DNA of 64,000 bases. Origin: Saccharomonospora xinjiangensis XJ-54 (GTDB lineage: Bacteria > Actinomycetota > Actinomycetes > Mycobacteriales > Pseudonocardiaceae). The position numbers and the translations under genes were made by a program. This document shows, in pieces, positions 30,043 to 39,012 of the stretch. The notes under the pieces are model-generated. The model did no database searches. It was not told the DNA's origin and saw only the letters and a program-made list of their open reading frames with translations. The stretch's first letter is position 1; each line of letters starts with the position of its first letter. The stretch covers positions 3,325,482-3,389,481 of the forward strand of contig NZ_JH636049.1 in NCBI RefSeq assembly GCF_000258175.1. Direction: 5' to 3'.

Positions 30043-30287
30043 GTGTCCGCACCTTATGCGCAGGTGTTTGCACCTCATGTTCGTGTCCGCACCTTATGCG
30101 CAGGTGTTCGCACTCCCTGCACGTTCGGGCTGGCTTCCATCGGCGTCGAAGTGCAGACACGCGTACAGGAAGTGCGGACACGAGACGCTTCGGTTCGTGT
30201 CCGCAGTCTGTGTACGGGTGTTTGCATCGTGCGATGCCAACACGGGTGCGGGAAGTGCGGACACGGGTGCGGGAAGTGCGGACACGG
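30043..30287. repeat. 21-bp inverted repeat array B (two hairpins in tandem)
   Basis: The first hairpin has four units in GTGTCCGCA orientation (30043-30122, a 40-bp pair of 21+19 units duplicated). They are followed after a 25-base spacer by two units in inverse orientation (30148-30188). The second hairpin has two units from 30197 and inverse units to 30287 (GGTGCGGGAAGTGCGGACAC twice). The array lies between the lipase terminator and the acc promoter. Confidence 0.8.
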
Positions 30288-30301
30288 TGTGGACAGGTGG
30301 C

Positions 30302-30347
30302 GTTAGTCCGCACTAACATCTCCCGAGTGCTGTTAACGGGTGCTAAC
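30302..30347 (+). promoter_or_regulatory. accD1 promoter region with two TetR operators
   Basis: Site 2 is GTTAGT-CCGC-ACTAAC (30302-30317). Site 3 is GTTAAC-GGGT-GCTAAC (30332-30347). Their centres are 30 bp apart (about three helical turns). The TAACTT at 30344-30349 fits a -10 box and would place the transcript start at or next to the GTG/ATG start codons, i.e. an almost leaderless mRNA. A -35 box is not obvious. Confidence 0.75.
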
Positions 30348-30358
30348 TTGGTGGTGTG

Positions 30359-31972
30359 ATGGACACTCCTGTTCTCGCCAGCGCTGTGGACACCCGCAGT
30401 GAGTCGTTCGAGCGCAACGCCGCTCACCACGCGGAGCTGGTCGCCGACCTCCGCGAGCGGTTGGGCTCGGTGCGCCTCGGGGGTCCTGAGAAGGCGCGGG
30501 CCAAGCATGTCGAGCGCGGCAAGCTGCTGCCGCGTGATCGGGTCGATGCGTTGCTCGACCCCGGCTCGCCGCTGCTGGAACTGTCGCCGTTGGCCGCCAA
30601 CGGCCTCTACGACGACGAGGCACCCAGCGCGGGCATCATCACGGGTGTCGGCCGCGTGTCCGGCAGGGAATGCGTCATCGTCGCCAACGACGCCACCGTC
30701 AAGGGCGGTACCTACTACCCCCTGACCGTGAAGAAGCACCTGCGCGCGCAGGAGGTGGCGCTGTCCAACAACCTCCCCTGCCTCTACCTCGTGGACTCGG
30801 GCGGTGCCTTCCTGCCGCATCAGGACGAGGTCTTCCCCGACCGCGAGCACTTCGGCCGGATCTTCTACAACCAGGCGACCATGTCGGCGCGTGGCATCCC
30901 GCAGATCGCCGCCGTGCTCGGCTCGTGCACGGCAGGCGGCGCGTACGTTCCCGCGATGAGTGACGAGGCCGTGATCGTCAGGAACCAGGGCACGATCTTC
31001 CTCGGCGGTCCGCCGCTGGTGAAGGCCGCGACGGGGGAGGTCGTCTCGGCGGAGGACCTCGGCGGCGGCGACGTGCACGCACGTTCGTCCGGGGTCACCG
31101 ACCACCTCGCGGCCGACGACGCCGACGCGCTGCGCATCGTGCGTTCCATCGTCTCGACGCTCGGTCCGCGCGCGCCACGTCCGTGGGAGGTCGCGCCTTC
31201 CGAGGAGCCCGCCGTCAATCCCGAGGAGCTCTACGGCGTCGTGCCTTCCGATCCGCGCACGCCGTACGACGTGCGGGAAGTCATCGCCCGCGTCGTCGAT
31301 GGCAGCCGGTTCGCCGAGTTCAAGAAGGAGTACGGCGCCACGCTCGTCACCGGGTTCGCCCGCATCCACGGACATCCGGTCGGCATCATCGCCAACAACG
31401 GTGTGCTCTTCGCGGAATCGGCGATGAAGGGCGCGCACTTCATCGAGCTGTGCGATCGGCGTTCGGTGCCGCTGGTGTTCCTCCAGAACATCACCGGGTT
31501 CATGGTGGGCAGGGACTACGAGGCTGGCGGTATCGCCAAGCACGGCGCGAAGATGGTCACCGCTGTGGCGTGCGCGCGGGTTCCGAAGTTCACGGTGATC
31601 ATCGGCGGGTCGTTCGGAGCGGGCAACTACTCGATGTGCGGGCGGGCGTACTCGCCACGGTTCCTGTGGATGTGGCCGAACGCGCGGATCTCCGTGATGG
31701 GCGGTGAGCAGGCCGCCTCCGTGCTGGCCACCGTGCGAAGGGACGGTCTGGAATCGCGTGGCCAGGAGTGGTCCGCCGAGGACGAGGAGGCGTTCAAGAA
31801 TCCCATCAGGGACCAGTACGAGCGCCAGGGCAACCCCTACTACTCGACGGCCCGGCTGTGGGACGACGGCGTGATCGACCCGATGGACACGCGCAGGGTG
31901 CTCGGCTTGGCCCTTTCCGCCTCGGCCAACGCGCCGCTGGAGCCGGTCAACTACGGCGTCTTCAGGATGTGA
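30359..31972 (+). CDS. accD1: Acyl-CoA carboxylase beta subunit AccD1 (methylcrotonyl-CoA carboxyltransferase)
   Basis: 537 residues, carboxyltransferase with the tandem crotonase-like halves. Visible motifs: [73 protein letters not shown] and [20 protein letters not shown]. These fit the methylcrotonyl-CoA carboxylase beta subunit of leucine degradation. With AccA1 it carboxylates 3-methylcrotonyl-CoA. ATG 30359 is chosen; the GTG directly before it (30356) could serve as a leaderless start. Its stop codon overlaps the ATG of accA1 (TGATG), and fadE follows, giving a tight three-gene operon. Regulation by the nearby TetR is indicated by two operators. Confidence 0.93.
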   Translation: MDTPVLASAVDTRSESFERNAAHHAELVADLRERLGSVRLGGPEKARAKHVERGKLLPRDRVDALLDPGSPLLELSPLAANGLYDDEAPSAGIITGVGRVSGRECVIVANDATVKGGTYYPLTVKKHLRAQEVALSNNLPCLYLVDSGGAFLPHQDEVFPDREHFGRIFYNQATMSARGIPQIAAVLGSCTAGGAYVPAMSDEAVIVRNQGTIFLGGPPLVKAATGEVVSAEDLGGGDVHARSSGVTDHLAADDADALRIVRSIVSTLGPRAPRPWEVAPSEEPAVNPEELYGVVPSDPRTPYDVREVIARVVDGSRFAEFKKEYGATLVTGFARIHGHPVGIIANNGVLFAESAMKGAHFIELCDRRSVPLVFLQNITGFMVGRDYEAGGIAKHGAKMVTAVACARVPKFTVIIGGSFGAGNYSMCGRAYSPRFLWMWPNARISVMGGEQAASVLATVRRDGLESRGQEWSAEDEEAFKNPIRDQYERQGNPYYSTARLWDDGVIDPMDTRRVLGLALSASANAPLEPVNYGVFRM

Positions 31973-33960
31973 TGAGCATGTTCGACACCGTGTTGGTCGC
32001 CAACCGTGGCGAGATCGCCGTGCGGGTCATCGCGACCCTGCGGCGGCTGGGCATCCGGTCGGTGGCCGTCTACAGCGACGCCGACGCCGATGCAAGGCAC
32101 GTCGCGGAGGCCGACGTGGCGCGCAGGGTCGGTCCTGCCGATGCCGCCCGAAGCTATCTGTCCATTCCGGACATCGTGGCCGCCGCGCTGGAGACCGGCG
32201 CGCAGGCTGTGCATCCCGGGTACGGCTTCCTCTCCGAGAACGCCGCGTTCGCGAGGGCGTGCGAAGAGGCGGGGATCGTTTTCGTCGGGCCTCCTGTCGC
32301 GGCCATCGACGCGATGGGCGACAAGATCCGTGCGAAGGAGACGGTGTCGGCCGCCGGGGTCCCCGTGGTGCCGGGAGCCAACGACGTGTCCGATGTGGAC
32401 TCGGTCGCCGCGGCTGCCGAGCGGGTCGGCTACCCGGTGTTGCTCAAACCCTCCGCCGGTGGTGGCGGCAAGGGTATGCGGCTCGTGCGGGAGCAGGCCG
32501 AGCTGGTGGCGGCCGTCGAGTCGGCGCAGCGGGAGGCGCGGGGTGCCTTCGGCGACGAGAGGTTGCTCGTCGAGCGGTTCGTCACCGACCCGAGGCATAT
32601 CGAGATCCAGGTTCTCGGCGACGGCCACGGCACCGTGGTGCACCTCGGCGAGCGTGAGTGCAGCCTCCAGCGGCGGCACCAGAAAATCGTGGAGGAGGCT
32701 CCTTCCGCGTTGCTCGACGCGAGCACTCGCGCCCGCATGGGCAAGGCCGCCGTCGAGGCGGCCCGCTCCGTGGGTTATGTCGGCGCGGGCACGGTCGAGT
32801 TCATCGTGTCGTCGTCGGCGCCCGACGAGTTCTTCTTCCTCGAGATGAACACCCGCCTCCAGGTCGAGCACCCCGTCACCGAGTTGGTGACCGGGCTCGA
32901 CCTCGTGGAGTGGCAACTGCGGGTCGCGGCAGGTGAGCCGCTGGCCTTCACCCAGGACGACGTGCGCCTCGAAGGGCACGCCGTCGAGGCCCGCGTCTAC
33001 GCCGAGGACCCCGCGCGGGACTTCGTGCCGACCGGTGGCACCGTCCTTGGCCTGGACGAGGCCGAGGGCCCGCACGTGCGGGTGGACTCGGGGCTGCGGC
33101 AGGGCACGGTCGTGGCATCGAACTACGACCCCATGCTGGCGAAGGTGATCGCGTGGGGGCCCGACCGGGCCTCGGCCCTCAACCGGCTCGATCGCGCGCT
33201 GGCCGACACCACGGTGTTGGGTGTCCCGACGAACGTGCCGTTCCTGCGCGCGCTGGTGCGCCACCCCGATGTGGTCGCAGGCAGGCTCGACACGGGCCTC
33301 GTCGAGCGGGAACTGTCCGCTCTCACCGACGAGTACGACGTCGAGGAATTTCTGATCGCGGCGGCTCTCGACCGCGTGCTGTCGCTGTGGCCCACCGGCG
33401 AGCTGATCGACCCGTGGGACGTGCCGGACGGCTGGCGCATCGGCGGTAACGCCGGGGTGACGATGCGGCTGAAGGCCGGTGCGGCCGAGGCCGTCGTGCG
33501 TGTCGAAGGGACCCCGGCGGAGGCTCGCGTCGTGGTGGACGACGCCGATCCGGTGTCCGTCTCGGCCTCCCGCGAGGGGGCTGATCTCGTCGTGCGGGTG
33601 GCGGGTGAACGCCGGGCCTACCGGCGAGCGGAGGCTCCCGACGGCGCTGTCTGGTACGCGAGGGAAGGCAGGGCCGTCGCGGTGAGCGAGCGGCCGAACC
33701 TCTTGGCCTCGCACGGCGAATCCGTGGAGGCGGGACCGGTGACGAGCCCCATGCCGGGCACGGTGCTGGTCGTCAAGGTCGCACCGGGTGACGCGGTGAA
33801 GGCCGGAGCGCCACTGCTCGTCGTCGAGGCGATGAAGATGGAACACACGATCACGGCACCTGTGGACGGTGTCGTGACGCAGTTGAACGTGCGGGCGGGC
33901 CAACAGGTGGCGCTCGACGAACCCCTTGCTCTGGTTACCCCGGAAGAAGGCGCATCATGA
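31972..33960 (+). CDS. accA1: Biotin-dependent acyl-CoA carboxylase alpha subunit AccA1
   Basis: 662 residues. Biotin carboxylase domain (about 1-450: [37 protein letters not shown]-grasp loop, [14 protein letters not shown]), a BT-like linker domain and a C-terminal biotinyl domain with EAMKMEH, biotinylated Lys at about 622. It carboxylates its biotin and hands CO2 to AccD1. The start ATG overlaps the accD1 stop by one base; a second ATG lies two codons later. It ends in an ATGA overlap with fadE. Together with the neighbours this is the methylcrotonyl-CoA carboxylase of leucine catabolism. Confidence 0.95.
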   Translation: MSMFDTVLVANRGEIAVRVIATLRRLGIRSVAVYSDADADARHVAEADVARRVGPADAARSYLSIPDIVAAALETGAQAVHPGYGFLSENAAFARACEEAGIVFVGPPVAAIDAMGDKIRAKETVSAAGVPVVPGANDVSDVDSVAAAAERVGYPVLLKPSAGGGGKGMRLVREQAELVAAVESAQREARGAFGDERLLVERFVTDPRHIEIQVLGDGHGTVVHLGERECSLQRRHQKIVEEAPSALLDASTRARMGKAAVEAARSVGYVGAGTVEFIVSSSAPDEFFFLEMNTRLQVEHPVTELVTGLDLVEWQLRVAAGEPLAFTQDDVRLEGHAVEARVYAEDPARDFVPTGGTVLGLDEAEGPHVRVDSGLRQGTVVASNYDPMLAKVIAWGPDRASALNRLDRALADTTVLGVPTNVPFLRALVRHPDVVAGRLDTGLVERELSALTDEYDVEEFLIAAALDRVLSLWPTGELIDPWDVPDGWRIGGNAGVTMRLKAGAAEAVVRVEGTPAEARVVVDDADPVSVSASREGADLVVRVAGERRAYRRAEAPDGAVWYAREGRAVAVSERPNLLASHGESVEAGPVTSPMPGTVLVVKVAPGDAVKAGAPLLVVEAMKMEHTITAPVDGVVTQLNVRAGQQVALDEPLALVTPEEGAS

Positions 33961-35114
33961 TCGATTACAGGCTGGACGAGGAGTACGAGGACTTGCGCAC
34001 CACGGTGCGTGATTTCGCCACGTCCGAGGTGGCCCCGGTGATCGGGGAGTTCTACGAGCGCGAGAAGTTCCCGTACGACATCGTGAAGCGCATGGGGGAG
34101 ATGGGTCTGTTCGGCCTTCCGTTCCCCGAGTCGTACGGCGGGATGGGCGGCGACTACTTCGCGCTGTGCCTCACCCTTGAGGAACTGGCGAGGGTCGATT
34201 CGTCGGTCGCGATCACCCTGGAGGCGGGGGTGTCGCTCGGTGCGATGCCCCTCTACCGGTTCGGCACCGAGGAGCAGAAGCAGCGGTGGCTGCCCGAGTT
34301 GTGTGCCGGCAGGGCGCTCGGCGCGTTCGGGCTCACGGAACCGGGCGGCGGTTCGGACGCTTCGGCCACCCGCACCACGGCGAAGCTCGACGGCGGGGAG
34401 TGGGTGATCAACGGCAGCAAGTCTTTCATCACCAACTCCGGTACCGACATCACCAGCCTTGTCACAGCCACGGCGGTCACGGGGCAGAGGCCGGACGGGC
34501 GCAAGGAGATCTCCGCGATCATCGTTCCGTCGGGCACCCCGGGGTTCACGGTGCAGCCGCAGTACTCGAAGGTCGGGTGGAACGCCTCCGACACGCACGG
34601 GCTCACCTTCGACGACTGCCGGGTTCCCGAGGAGAACCTGCTCGGTGAGCGCGGCAGGGGCTACGCGCAATTCCTGTCCATTCTGGACGAGGGAAGGGTC
34701 GCGATCGCGGCGCTGTCGGTGGGGCTCGCACAGGGGTGTGTTGACGAGTGCCTGCGCTACGTCAAGGAACGCGAGGCGTTCGGCCACAAGATCGGTGAGT
34801 ACCAGGCGATCCAGTTCAAGATCGCCGACATGGAGCTGCGCGCCCACACGGCGAGGCTGGCATATTACCAGGCAGCGGCCAAGATGCTGCGCGGCGAACG
34901 CTTCAAGAAGGAGGCGGCCATCGCCAAGCTCGCCGCTTCCAACGCCGCGATGGACAACGCCCGCGACGCGACGCAGATCTTCGGCGGGTACGGGTTCATG
35001 AACGAGTACCCCGTCGGCCGCTTCTACCGCGACGCCAAGATCCTGGAGGTCGGCGAGGGCACGAGCGAGGTGCAGCGCATGCTGATCGCGAGGGAACTGG
35101 GCGTGACGAGCTGA
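33957..35114 (+). CDS. Acyl-CoA dehydrogenase, probable isovaleryl-CoA dehydrogenase (FadE19-like)
   Basis: 385 residues, full-length [23 protein letters not shown] and [16 protein letters not shown] are the FAD and substrate signature segments. [22 protein letters not shown] and [20 protein letters not shown] follow. [16 protein letters not shown] holds the usual C-terminal catalytic Glu region. In the order accD1-accA1-fadE it corresponds to M. tuberculosis Rv2502c-Rv2501c-Rv2500c. Isovaleryl-CoA dehydrogenation directly precedes methylcrotonyl-CoA carboxylation, so the operon covers two consecutive steps. Chain-length preference is inferred. Array C follows the stop codon. Confidence 0.9.
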   Translation: MIDYRLDEEYEDLRTTVRDFATSEVAPVIGEFYEREKFPYDIVKRMGEMGLFGLPFPESYGGMGGDYFALCLTLEELARVDSSVAITLEAGVSLGAMPLYRFGTEEQKQRWLPELCAGRALGAFGLTEPGGGSDASATRTTAKLDGGEWVINGSKSFITNSGTDITSLVTATAVTGQRPDGRKEISAIIVPSGTPGFTVQPQYSKVGWNASDTHGLTFDDCRVPEENLLGERGRGYAQFLSILDEGRVAIAALSVGLAQGCVDECLRYVKEREAFGHKIGEYQAIQFKIADMELRAHTARLAYYQAAAKMLRGERFKKEAAIAKLAASNAAMDNARDATQIFGGYGFMNEYPVGRFYRDAKILEVGEGTSEVQRMLIARELGVTS

Positions 35115-35129
35115 CCCGACCCCGACGCC

Positions 35130-35300
35130 GTGTCCGCACCCAGTGCACGCGTGTCCGCAGTCTGTGCACGTGAGTTGGCAGTCTGTGCACGTGAGTTCGC
35201 ACTTCCTGTACACCCCCAGTACGAGAGGTGCGGACACGCGTGCGAGAGGTGCGGACACGCGTGCGGGAAGTGCGGACACGCGTGCGAGAAATGCGGACAC
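35130..35300. repeat. 21-bp inverted repeat array C (four units plus four inverse units)
   Basis: The best preserved array. Left units: 35130-35150, 35151-35171, 35172-35192, 35193-35213. Centre: CCCCAGT. Right, in inverse orientation: 35221-35237 (partial), 35238-35258, 35259-35279, 35280-35300. The conserved ends GTGTCCGCA and GCACGC of each unit face their complements across the array, while the middle six bases vary. It begins 15 bases after the fadE stop codon. Confidence 0.9.
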
Positions 35301-35342
35301 GGTGCTTGACCTTCAGCATGCTGGAGGTTGGAGGGTGGTGTC

Positions 35343-35777
35343 ATGACAACAGCAGACCTACCACCCCTCGTCGAGTACTCCTCACCGGCCGAGGACGACA
35401 TCGCCGCCATCCGGCAGATCATCGCCGACACCGAGACCGCGTACAACACCAACGACGCGGAGCTGATGACGAAACATTTCGCCTGCAACGCGACGGTGGT
35501 CAACGCGATGGGCGTGACACTGTCCGGAGTGGACGAGATCGTGGAGTCCACGAGGCAGGGGCTCGCCGGTTTCCTTCGCGACGAACACGTCCGCTACGAC
35601 CTGCTCGACGTGCTCTTCGTCCGGCCGGACGTGGCGCTGGCGTACAAGGGCGCGCGGGCCACCGACGCCGAGGGCAACCTCCTCGACGCCGAGCACGTGA
35701 TGAAGGTCCTCTACGTCGTCGTGAAGGAGGACGGCCGCTGGTGGGCTGTGGCCAGGCACCACACTCTCGTGCGCTGA
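35343..35777 (+). CDS. SnoaL-like/SgcJ-EcaC family protein (NTF2 fold)
   Basis: 144 residues. IRQIIADTETAYNTNDAELM is the first helix of the NTF2-like SgcJ/EcaC/DUF4440 family; VHxx-type strands follow (VRYDLLDVLFVRPDVALAYK) and the end KEDGRWWAVARHHTLVR is typical. These small alpha+beta barrels bind hydrophobic ligands or act as isomerases or hydroxylation helpers; no function can be given here. ATG 35343 is preceded by GGAGGGTGG. It converges on the FMN reductase gene. Confidence 0.8.
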   Translation: MTTADLPPLVEYSSPAEDDIAAIRQIIADTETAYNTNDAELMTKHFACNATVVNAMGVTLSGVDEIVESTRQGLAGFLRDEHVRYDLLDVLFVRPDVALAYKGARATDAEGNLLDAEHVMKVLYVVVKEDGRWWAVARHHTLVR

Positions 35778-35784
35778 GCCGCCG

Positions 35785-36381
35785 TCATCGGCCCTGCCGT
35801 CGCAGCAGCTCGTCGAAGGGTACGAACTCCTCCTCCGGCTCGGCTGCGGCGGTTCGGCCGTTCAGCGCGTCGGCGAGCTCTCCTGCCGCCCTGTCGATGC
35901 GCTGCGAGAGTTCCGCCGCGCCCTCGCCGCCCCAGTCCTGCGACGCGGCATACACGCCGGTCGGCATGACGATCGCCCTCAGGTAGGCGAACATCGGCCG
36001 CACGGCGTGCTCCAGCGCGAGGGAGTGCCTCGGGGTGCCGCCCGTGGCGCCGATGAGCACTGGCTTGCCCCGCAGGGCCGTGTTGTCGAGCACGTCGAAG
36101 AACGACTTGAACAGTCCGCTGAAGGATGCCGTGAAGATCGGCGTGACGGCGATGAGAGCGTCCGCTTTGGACACGGCGTCGAGCTGTTCGGCCAGCGCGG
36201 GGGGCGCGAAGCCGGTGACGAAGTTGTCGGCGACGTCGCGTGCGTGATCCCGCAACTCCACGACGTGGGGCTCCACGGGGACGCGCAGGGCGACGGCCTC
36301 GGTCAGCCGGTCGGCGAGCAGCCGGCTTGACGACGGGTTGGTGAGCCCTGCCGTGACGACGGCGAGGTTGCGGACACTCAT
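35785..36381 (-). CDS. NADPH-dependent FMN reductase family protein
   Basis: 198 residues of the flavodoxin-like FMN reductase family (CE1759/MsuE type). VTAGLTNPSSSRLLADRL is the FMN phosphate loop and VTPIFTASFSGLFKSFFDVL lies near the isoalloxazine. It overlaps the stop of the upstream luciferase-like monooxygenase by four bases (ATGA). It probably supplies reduced FMN to that enzyme, a usual pairing of LLM oxidoreductase and flavin reductase. Confidence 0.88.
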   Translation of the reverse strand: MSVRNLAVVTAGLTNPSSSRLLADRLTEAVALRVPVEPHVVELRDHARDVADNFVTGFAPPALAEQLDAVSKADALIAVTPIFTASFSGLFKSFFDVLDNTALRGKPVLIGATGGTPRHSLALEHAVRPMFAYLRAIVMPTGVYAASQDWGGEGAAELSQRIDRAAGELADALNGRTAAAEPEEEFVPFDELLRRQGR

Positions 36382-37466
36382 GGTTGCTCGCTCCTGTTCT
36401 GCTTCGCCGCTCGCAACGATTCGTGGGTTGGCGCGTCGGGCACACCCGGCGCCCGCAGCGCGGCGAACTCCCTGCGCAACACGGGCACGATTTCCCCGAG
36501 CAGATCGAGCTGTTCGAGCACGGTCTTCAGCGGCAGGCCGGCGTGGTCCATGAGGAACAGTTGCCGCTGGTAGTCGCCCGCGTACTCGCGGAAACTCAGC
36601 GTGCGGTCGATGACCTGCTGCGGGCTGCCGACGGTGAGCGGGGTCTGCTCGGTGAAGTCCTCCAGTGACGGTCCACCGCCGTAGACGGGGGCGTGATCGA
36701 AGTACGGACGGAACTCGCGGACGGCGTCCTGCGAGTTCTTGCGCATGAACACCTGCCCGCCGAGGCCGACGATCGCCTCGTGTGGTTCGCCGTGGCCGTG
36801 GTGCGCGTATCGCTCGCGGTAGAGGGCGACCATGCGCTTGGTGTGCTCGGCGGGCCAGAAGATGTTGTTGTGAAAGAAGCCGTCGCCGTAGTAGGCGGCC
36901 TGCTCGGCGATCTGGGGACTGCGGATGGAGCCGTGCCAGACGAACGGCGGAACGCCGTCCAGCGGCCGGGGTGTTGCCGTGAAGCCCTGCAACGGGGTGC
37001 GGAACCTGCCCTGCCAGTCAACGACGTCGGAGCGCCACAACTCGTGCAGCAGCGCGTAGTTCTCCACAGCCAGCGGAATGCCCTGCCGGATGTCCTGGCC
37101 GAACCACGGGTATACCGGGGCAGTGTTGCCCCGGCCCAGCATGACGTCCACCCGCCCGTCGGCGAGGTGCTGCAACATCGCGAAATCCTCAGCGATCTTC
37201 ACGGGGTCGTTGGTGGTGATCAACGTCGTCGAGGTGGAGAGGATCAGCCGCTCGGTGCGCGCGGCGATGTAGCCGAGCATGGTCGTCGGTGACGACGGCA
37301 CGAACGGCGGATTGTGGTGCTCTCCCGTGGCGAAGACGTCGAGTCCGACCTCCTCGGCCTTGAGCGCGATGCGCACCATCGCCTTGATGCGCTCGTGCTC
37401 GGTGGGGGTCCGTCCGGTGGTTGGATCGGTCGTCACGTCGCCCACGGTGAAGATGCCGAACTGCAT
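36378..37466 (-). CDS. LLM class (luciferase-like) flavin-dependent oxidoreductase
   Basis: 362 residues with the bacterial-luciferase TIM barrel: MQFGIFTVGDVTTDPTTGRT at the start, ATGEHHNPPFVPSSP (conserved EHH) and LGRGNTAPVYPWFG. IRSPQIAEQAAYYGDGFFHN follows at about 200. It belongs to the CE1758 family, a partner of CE1759-type FMN reductases. It uses FMNH2 and oxygen; the substrate is unknown. ATG 37466 starts the family-like sequence. A 20-bp palindrome lies 20 bases upstream and is a likely operator for the two-gene operon. Confidence 0.9.
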   Translation of the reverse strand: MQFGIFTVGDVTTDPTTGRTPTEHERIKAMVRIALKAEEVGLDVFATGEHHNPPFVPSSPTTMLGYIAARTERLILSTSTTLITTNDPVKIAEDFAMLQHLADGRVDVMLGRGNTAPVYPWFGQDIRQGIPLAVENYALLHELWRSDVVDWQGRFRTPLQGFTATPRPLDGVPPFVWHGSIRSPQIAEQAAYYGDGFFHNNIFWPAEHTKRMVALYRERYAHHGHGEPHEAIVGLGGQVFMRKNSQDAVREFRPYFDHAPVYGGGPSLEDFTEQTPLTVGSPQQVIDRTLSFREYAGDYQRQLFLMDHAGLPLKTVLEQLDLLGEIVPVLRREFAALRAPGVPDAPTHESLRAAKQNRSEQP

Positions 37467-37485
37467 GGTGTCACCAGACCCGTAA

Positions 37486-37505
37486 GTAGTTGTGCGTTCA
37501 ACTAC
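37486..37505. promoter_or_regulatory. Operator-like palindrome upstream of the LLM oxidoreductase operon
   Basis: GTAGTTG-TGCGTT-CAACTAC, perfect 7-bp arms with a 6-bp centre, 20 bases upstream of the start codon. The size and position suit a MarR- or TetR-type repressor. No matching regulator gene is adjacent. Confidence 0.6.
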
Positions 37506-37939
37506 CACTGTAACGCGAGGCGGAGGGAGATATTCCGGTAGGCGGTCCGGCCGCGATGGGCCGTGATTTGTCACTCCTGCTCCGGCGGGCCGGTAGCTCG
37601 TGACTTCCTTCTTCGGCGGGCCATAGGCCGATTTGTGCCAGTCGTGGCTGGTAAGGCTGCCCCTGCTCGCGTGCGACCTTGTACGCTAGGCAGCGTTTTT
37701 CGGGTGACGGGCTGGTCTGAGACGGGCCAGCGTTAGCTTCTGATCACCTTGATCGTCCCCCGAGCGGGCCCGGCGTGGCCTACTACGAGGACGCGCAGGG
37801 CGGCGGTGTGCTCGTCCACGCTGGCGTCGTCTCACCGCACCCACCGGTGAGGCCGACGGGCCTGCTGATCGTGGACCTTCCACCGGTCGAGCAGGTTGCG
37901 ACCGGAATAGCCACCGCGAGGCTCGTCGTTGCCGTTGGT
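37506..37939. other. Intergenic region upstream of the quinone oxidoreductase gene
   Basis: About 430 bases without a gene I can support. The frame of the downstream gene stays open for 55 more codons but that stretch shows no family similarity. An imperfect hairpin (GCTAGGCAGCG around 37685 with CAGCGTTAGC around 37729) lies in the middle. It could be a decayed element, but I find no duplicated target site. Confidence 0.4.
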
Positions 37940-38863
37940 ATGCGAGCGATCATCCAAGAGCAGTACGGCGGGCCGGACGTGTTGACGCTGGCGGAACGGC
38001 CGGACCCGAAGGTGGCGCCGGGTGAATTGCTCATCCGTGTGAAGTCCGCAGGCGTCAACCCCGTTGACTGGAAACTTGGTGCCGGCTATCTCGACTCGAT
38101 GATGGAAGCTCGGTTCCCGATCATTCCGGGGTGGGACGTATCCGGTGTCGTGGAGGCTGTCGGGCTCGACGTCCACGAATACCGGGTCGGCGACGAGGTC
38201 ATCGGTTACGCGCGCAAGGACTGGGTGGCCAACGGTACGTACGCGGAACTCGTGGCCGCGAACGTACGCCACATCGCGGCCAAACCGAGGGCACTGGACT
38301 GGAACGAGGCGGCCGGGTTGCCGCTGGCCGGGCTCACCGCGTATCAGATGCTCGACCGGGCCCGCATCGCTGAGGGCGACACCGTGGTCGTGCATGCCGC
38401 AGCGGGTGGTGTGGGGACGTTCGCCACCCAGCTCGCCGTCGCCCGTGGCGCGCGGGTCATCGGGACGGCATCGGAGCGCAACCACGACTTCCTGCGCGAA
38501 CTCGGAGCCGAGCCCGTCACCTACGGCGACGGGCTTGTCGAGCGGGTGCGGGCTCTGGCACCGGAAGGTATCGACGCCGCCGTTGACTGCGTTGGCGGCG
38601 AGTCGATCGACGCCTCGCGGGAGCTGCTGAAAGACCTCTCGCGCCTGGTGTCCGTGGCCGATCCGAGGGCCGAGGAACTCGGTGGCGCCAGCATGTGGGT
38701 CCGGCCGAGCGCCGCCGACCTCACCGAGCTGTCCAGGCTCGCGGACGCCGGTGAGCTGCGCGTGTTCGTGGACCGCGTGCTGCCGCTGGAGGAAGCCGCC
38801 GAGGCCTGGCGGCTGAGTCAGGAAGGCCGCGCCCGAGGCAAGATCGTCCTCTCGGTGAGCTGA
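37940..38863 (+). CDS. NADP-dependent quinone oxidoreductase-like protein (MDR superfamily, zinc-free)
   Basis: 307 residues. The N-terminal GroES-like domain MRAIIQEQYGGPDVLTLAER and SAGVNPVDWKLGAGYL marks the quinone oxidoreductase branch. The Rossmann part has VHAAAGGVGTFATQLAVARG. The structural-zinc cysteines of alcohol dehydrogenases are absent. The family reduces quinones or enones with NADPH. ATG 37940 is chosen because family similarity starts there, though the ribosome binding site is weak. Array D lies between its stop codon and the convergent DUF488 gene. Confidence 0.88.
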   Translation: MRAIIQEQYGGPDVLTLAERPDPKVAPGELLIRVKSAGVNPVDWKLGAGYLDSMMEARFPIIPGWDVSGVVEAVGLDVHEYRVGDEVIGYARKDWVANGTYAELVAANVRHIAAKPRALDWNEAAGLPLAGLTAYQMLDRARIAEGDTVVVHAAAGGVGTFATQLAVARGARVIGTASERNHDFLRELGAEPVTYGDGLVERVRALAPEGIDAAVDCVGGESIDASRELLKDLSRLVSVADPRAEELGGASMWVRPSAADLTELSRLADAGELRVFVDRVLPLEEAAEAWRLSQEGRARGKIVLSVS

Positions 38864-38874
38864 CCCGCTCGGGC

Positions 38875-38993
38875 GTGTCCGCACTTCTCGCACGGGTGTT
38901 GGCACTTTCCGCACGGGTGTTGGCACTTCTCGCACGAGTGGTGACGGACAGGCGTGCGTGAGGTGCCAACTCGCGTGCACAGGCTGCGGACAC
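38875..38993. repeat. 21-bp inverted repeat array D (three plus two units)
   Basis: Left units 38875-38895, 38896-38916, 38917-38937, a 14-base centre, then inverse units 38952-38972 and 38973-38993. The second left unit carries the variant GTGTTGGCA. The unit that would pair with it carries the complementary TGCCAAC, so the arms vary together. It lies between two convergent genes, 12 bases after one stop codon and 20 before the other. Confidence 0.88.
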
Positions 38994-39012
38994 GCCCGGC
39001 CTGCTCCCGGCG

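Noticed and set aside
29975..30359. Long open frames through array B (heptad-like peptides such as VREVRTR)
   Set aside because: They arise because the repeat period of 21 is a multiple of three and lacks stop codons; frames are open on both strands, no ribosome sites, and the units are oriented for pairing, not coding.
29030..31543. An 837-codon minus-strand frame across the lipase, repeats and accD1
   Set aside because: No domain resemblance; it is an antisense shadow of two clear plus-strand genes linked by stop-free repeats.
37690..37940. Possible insertion sequence or transposase remnant before the quinone oxidoreductase gene
   Set aside because: An imperfect hairpin and open frames occur, but I see no transposase motif, terminal repeats with target duplication, or change in base composition.
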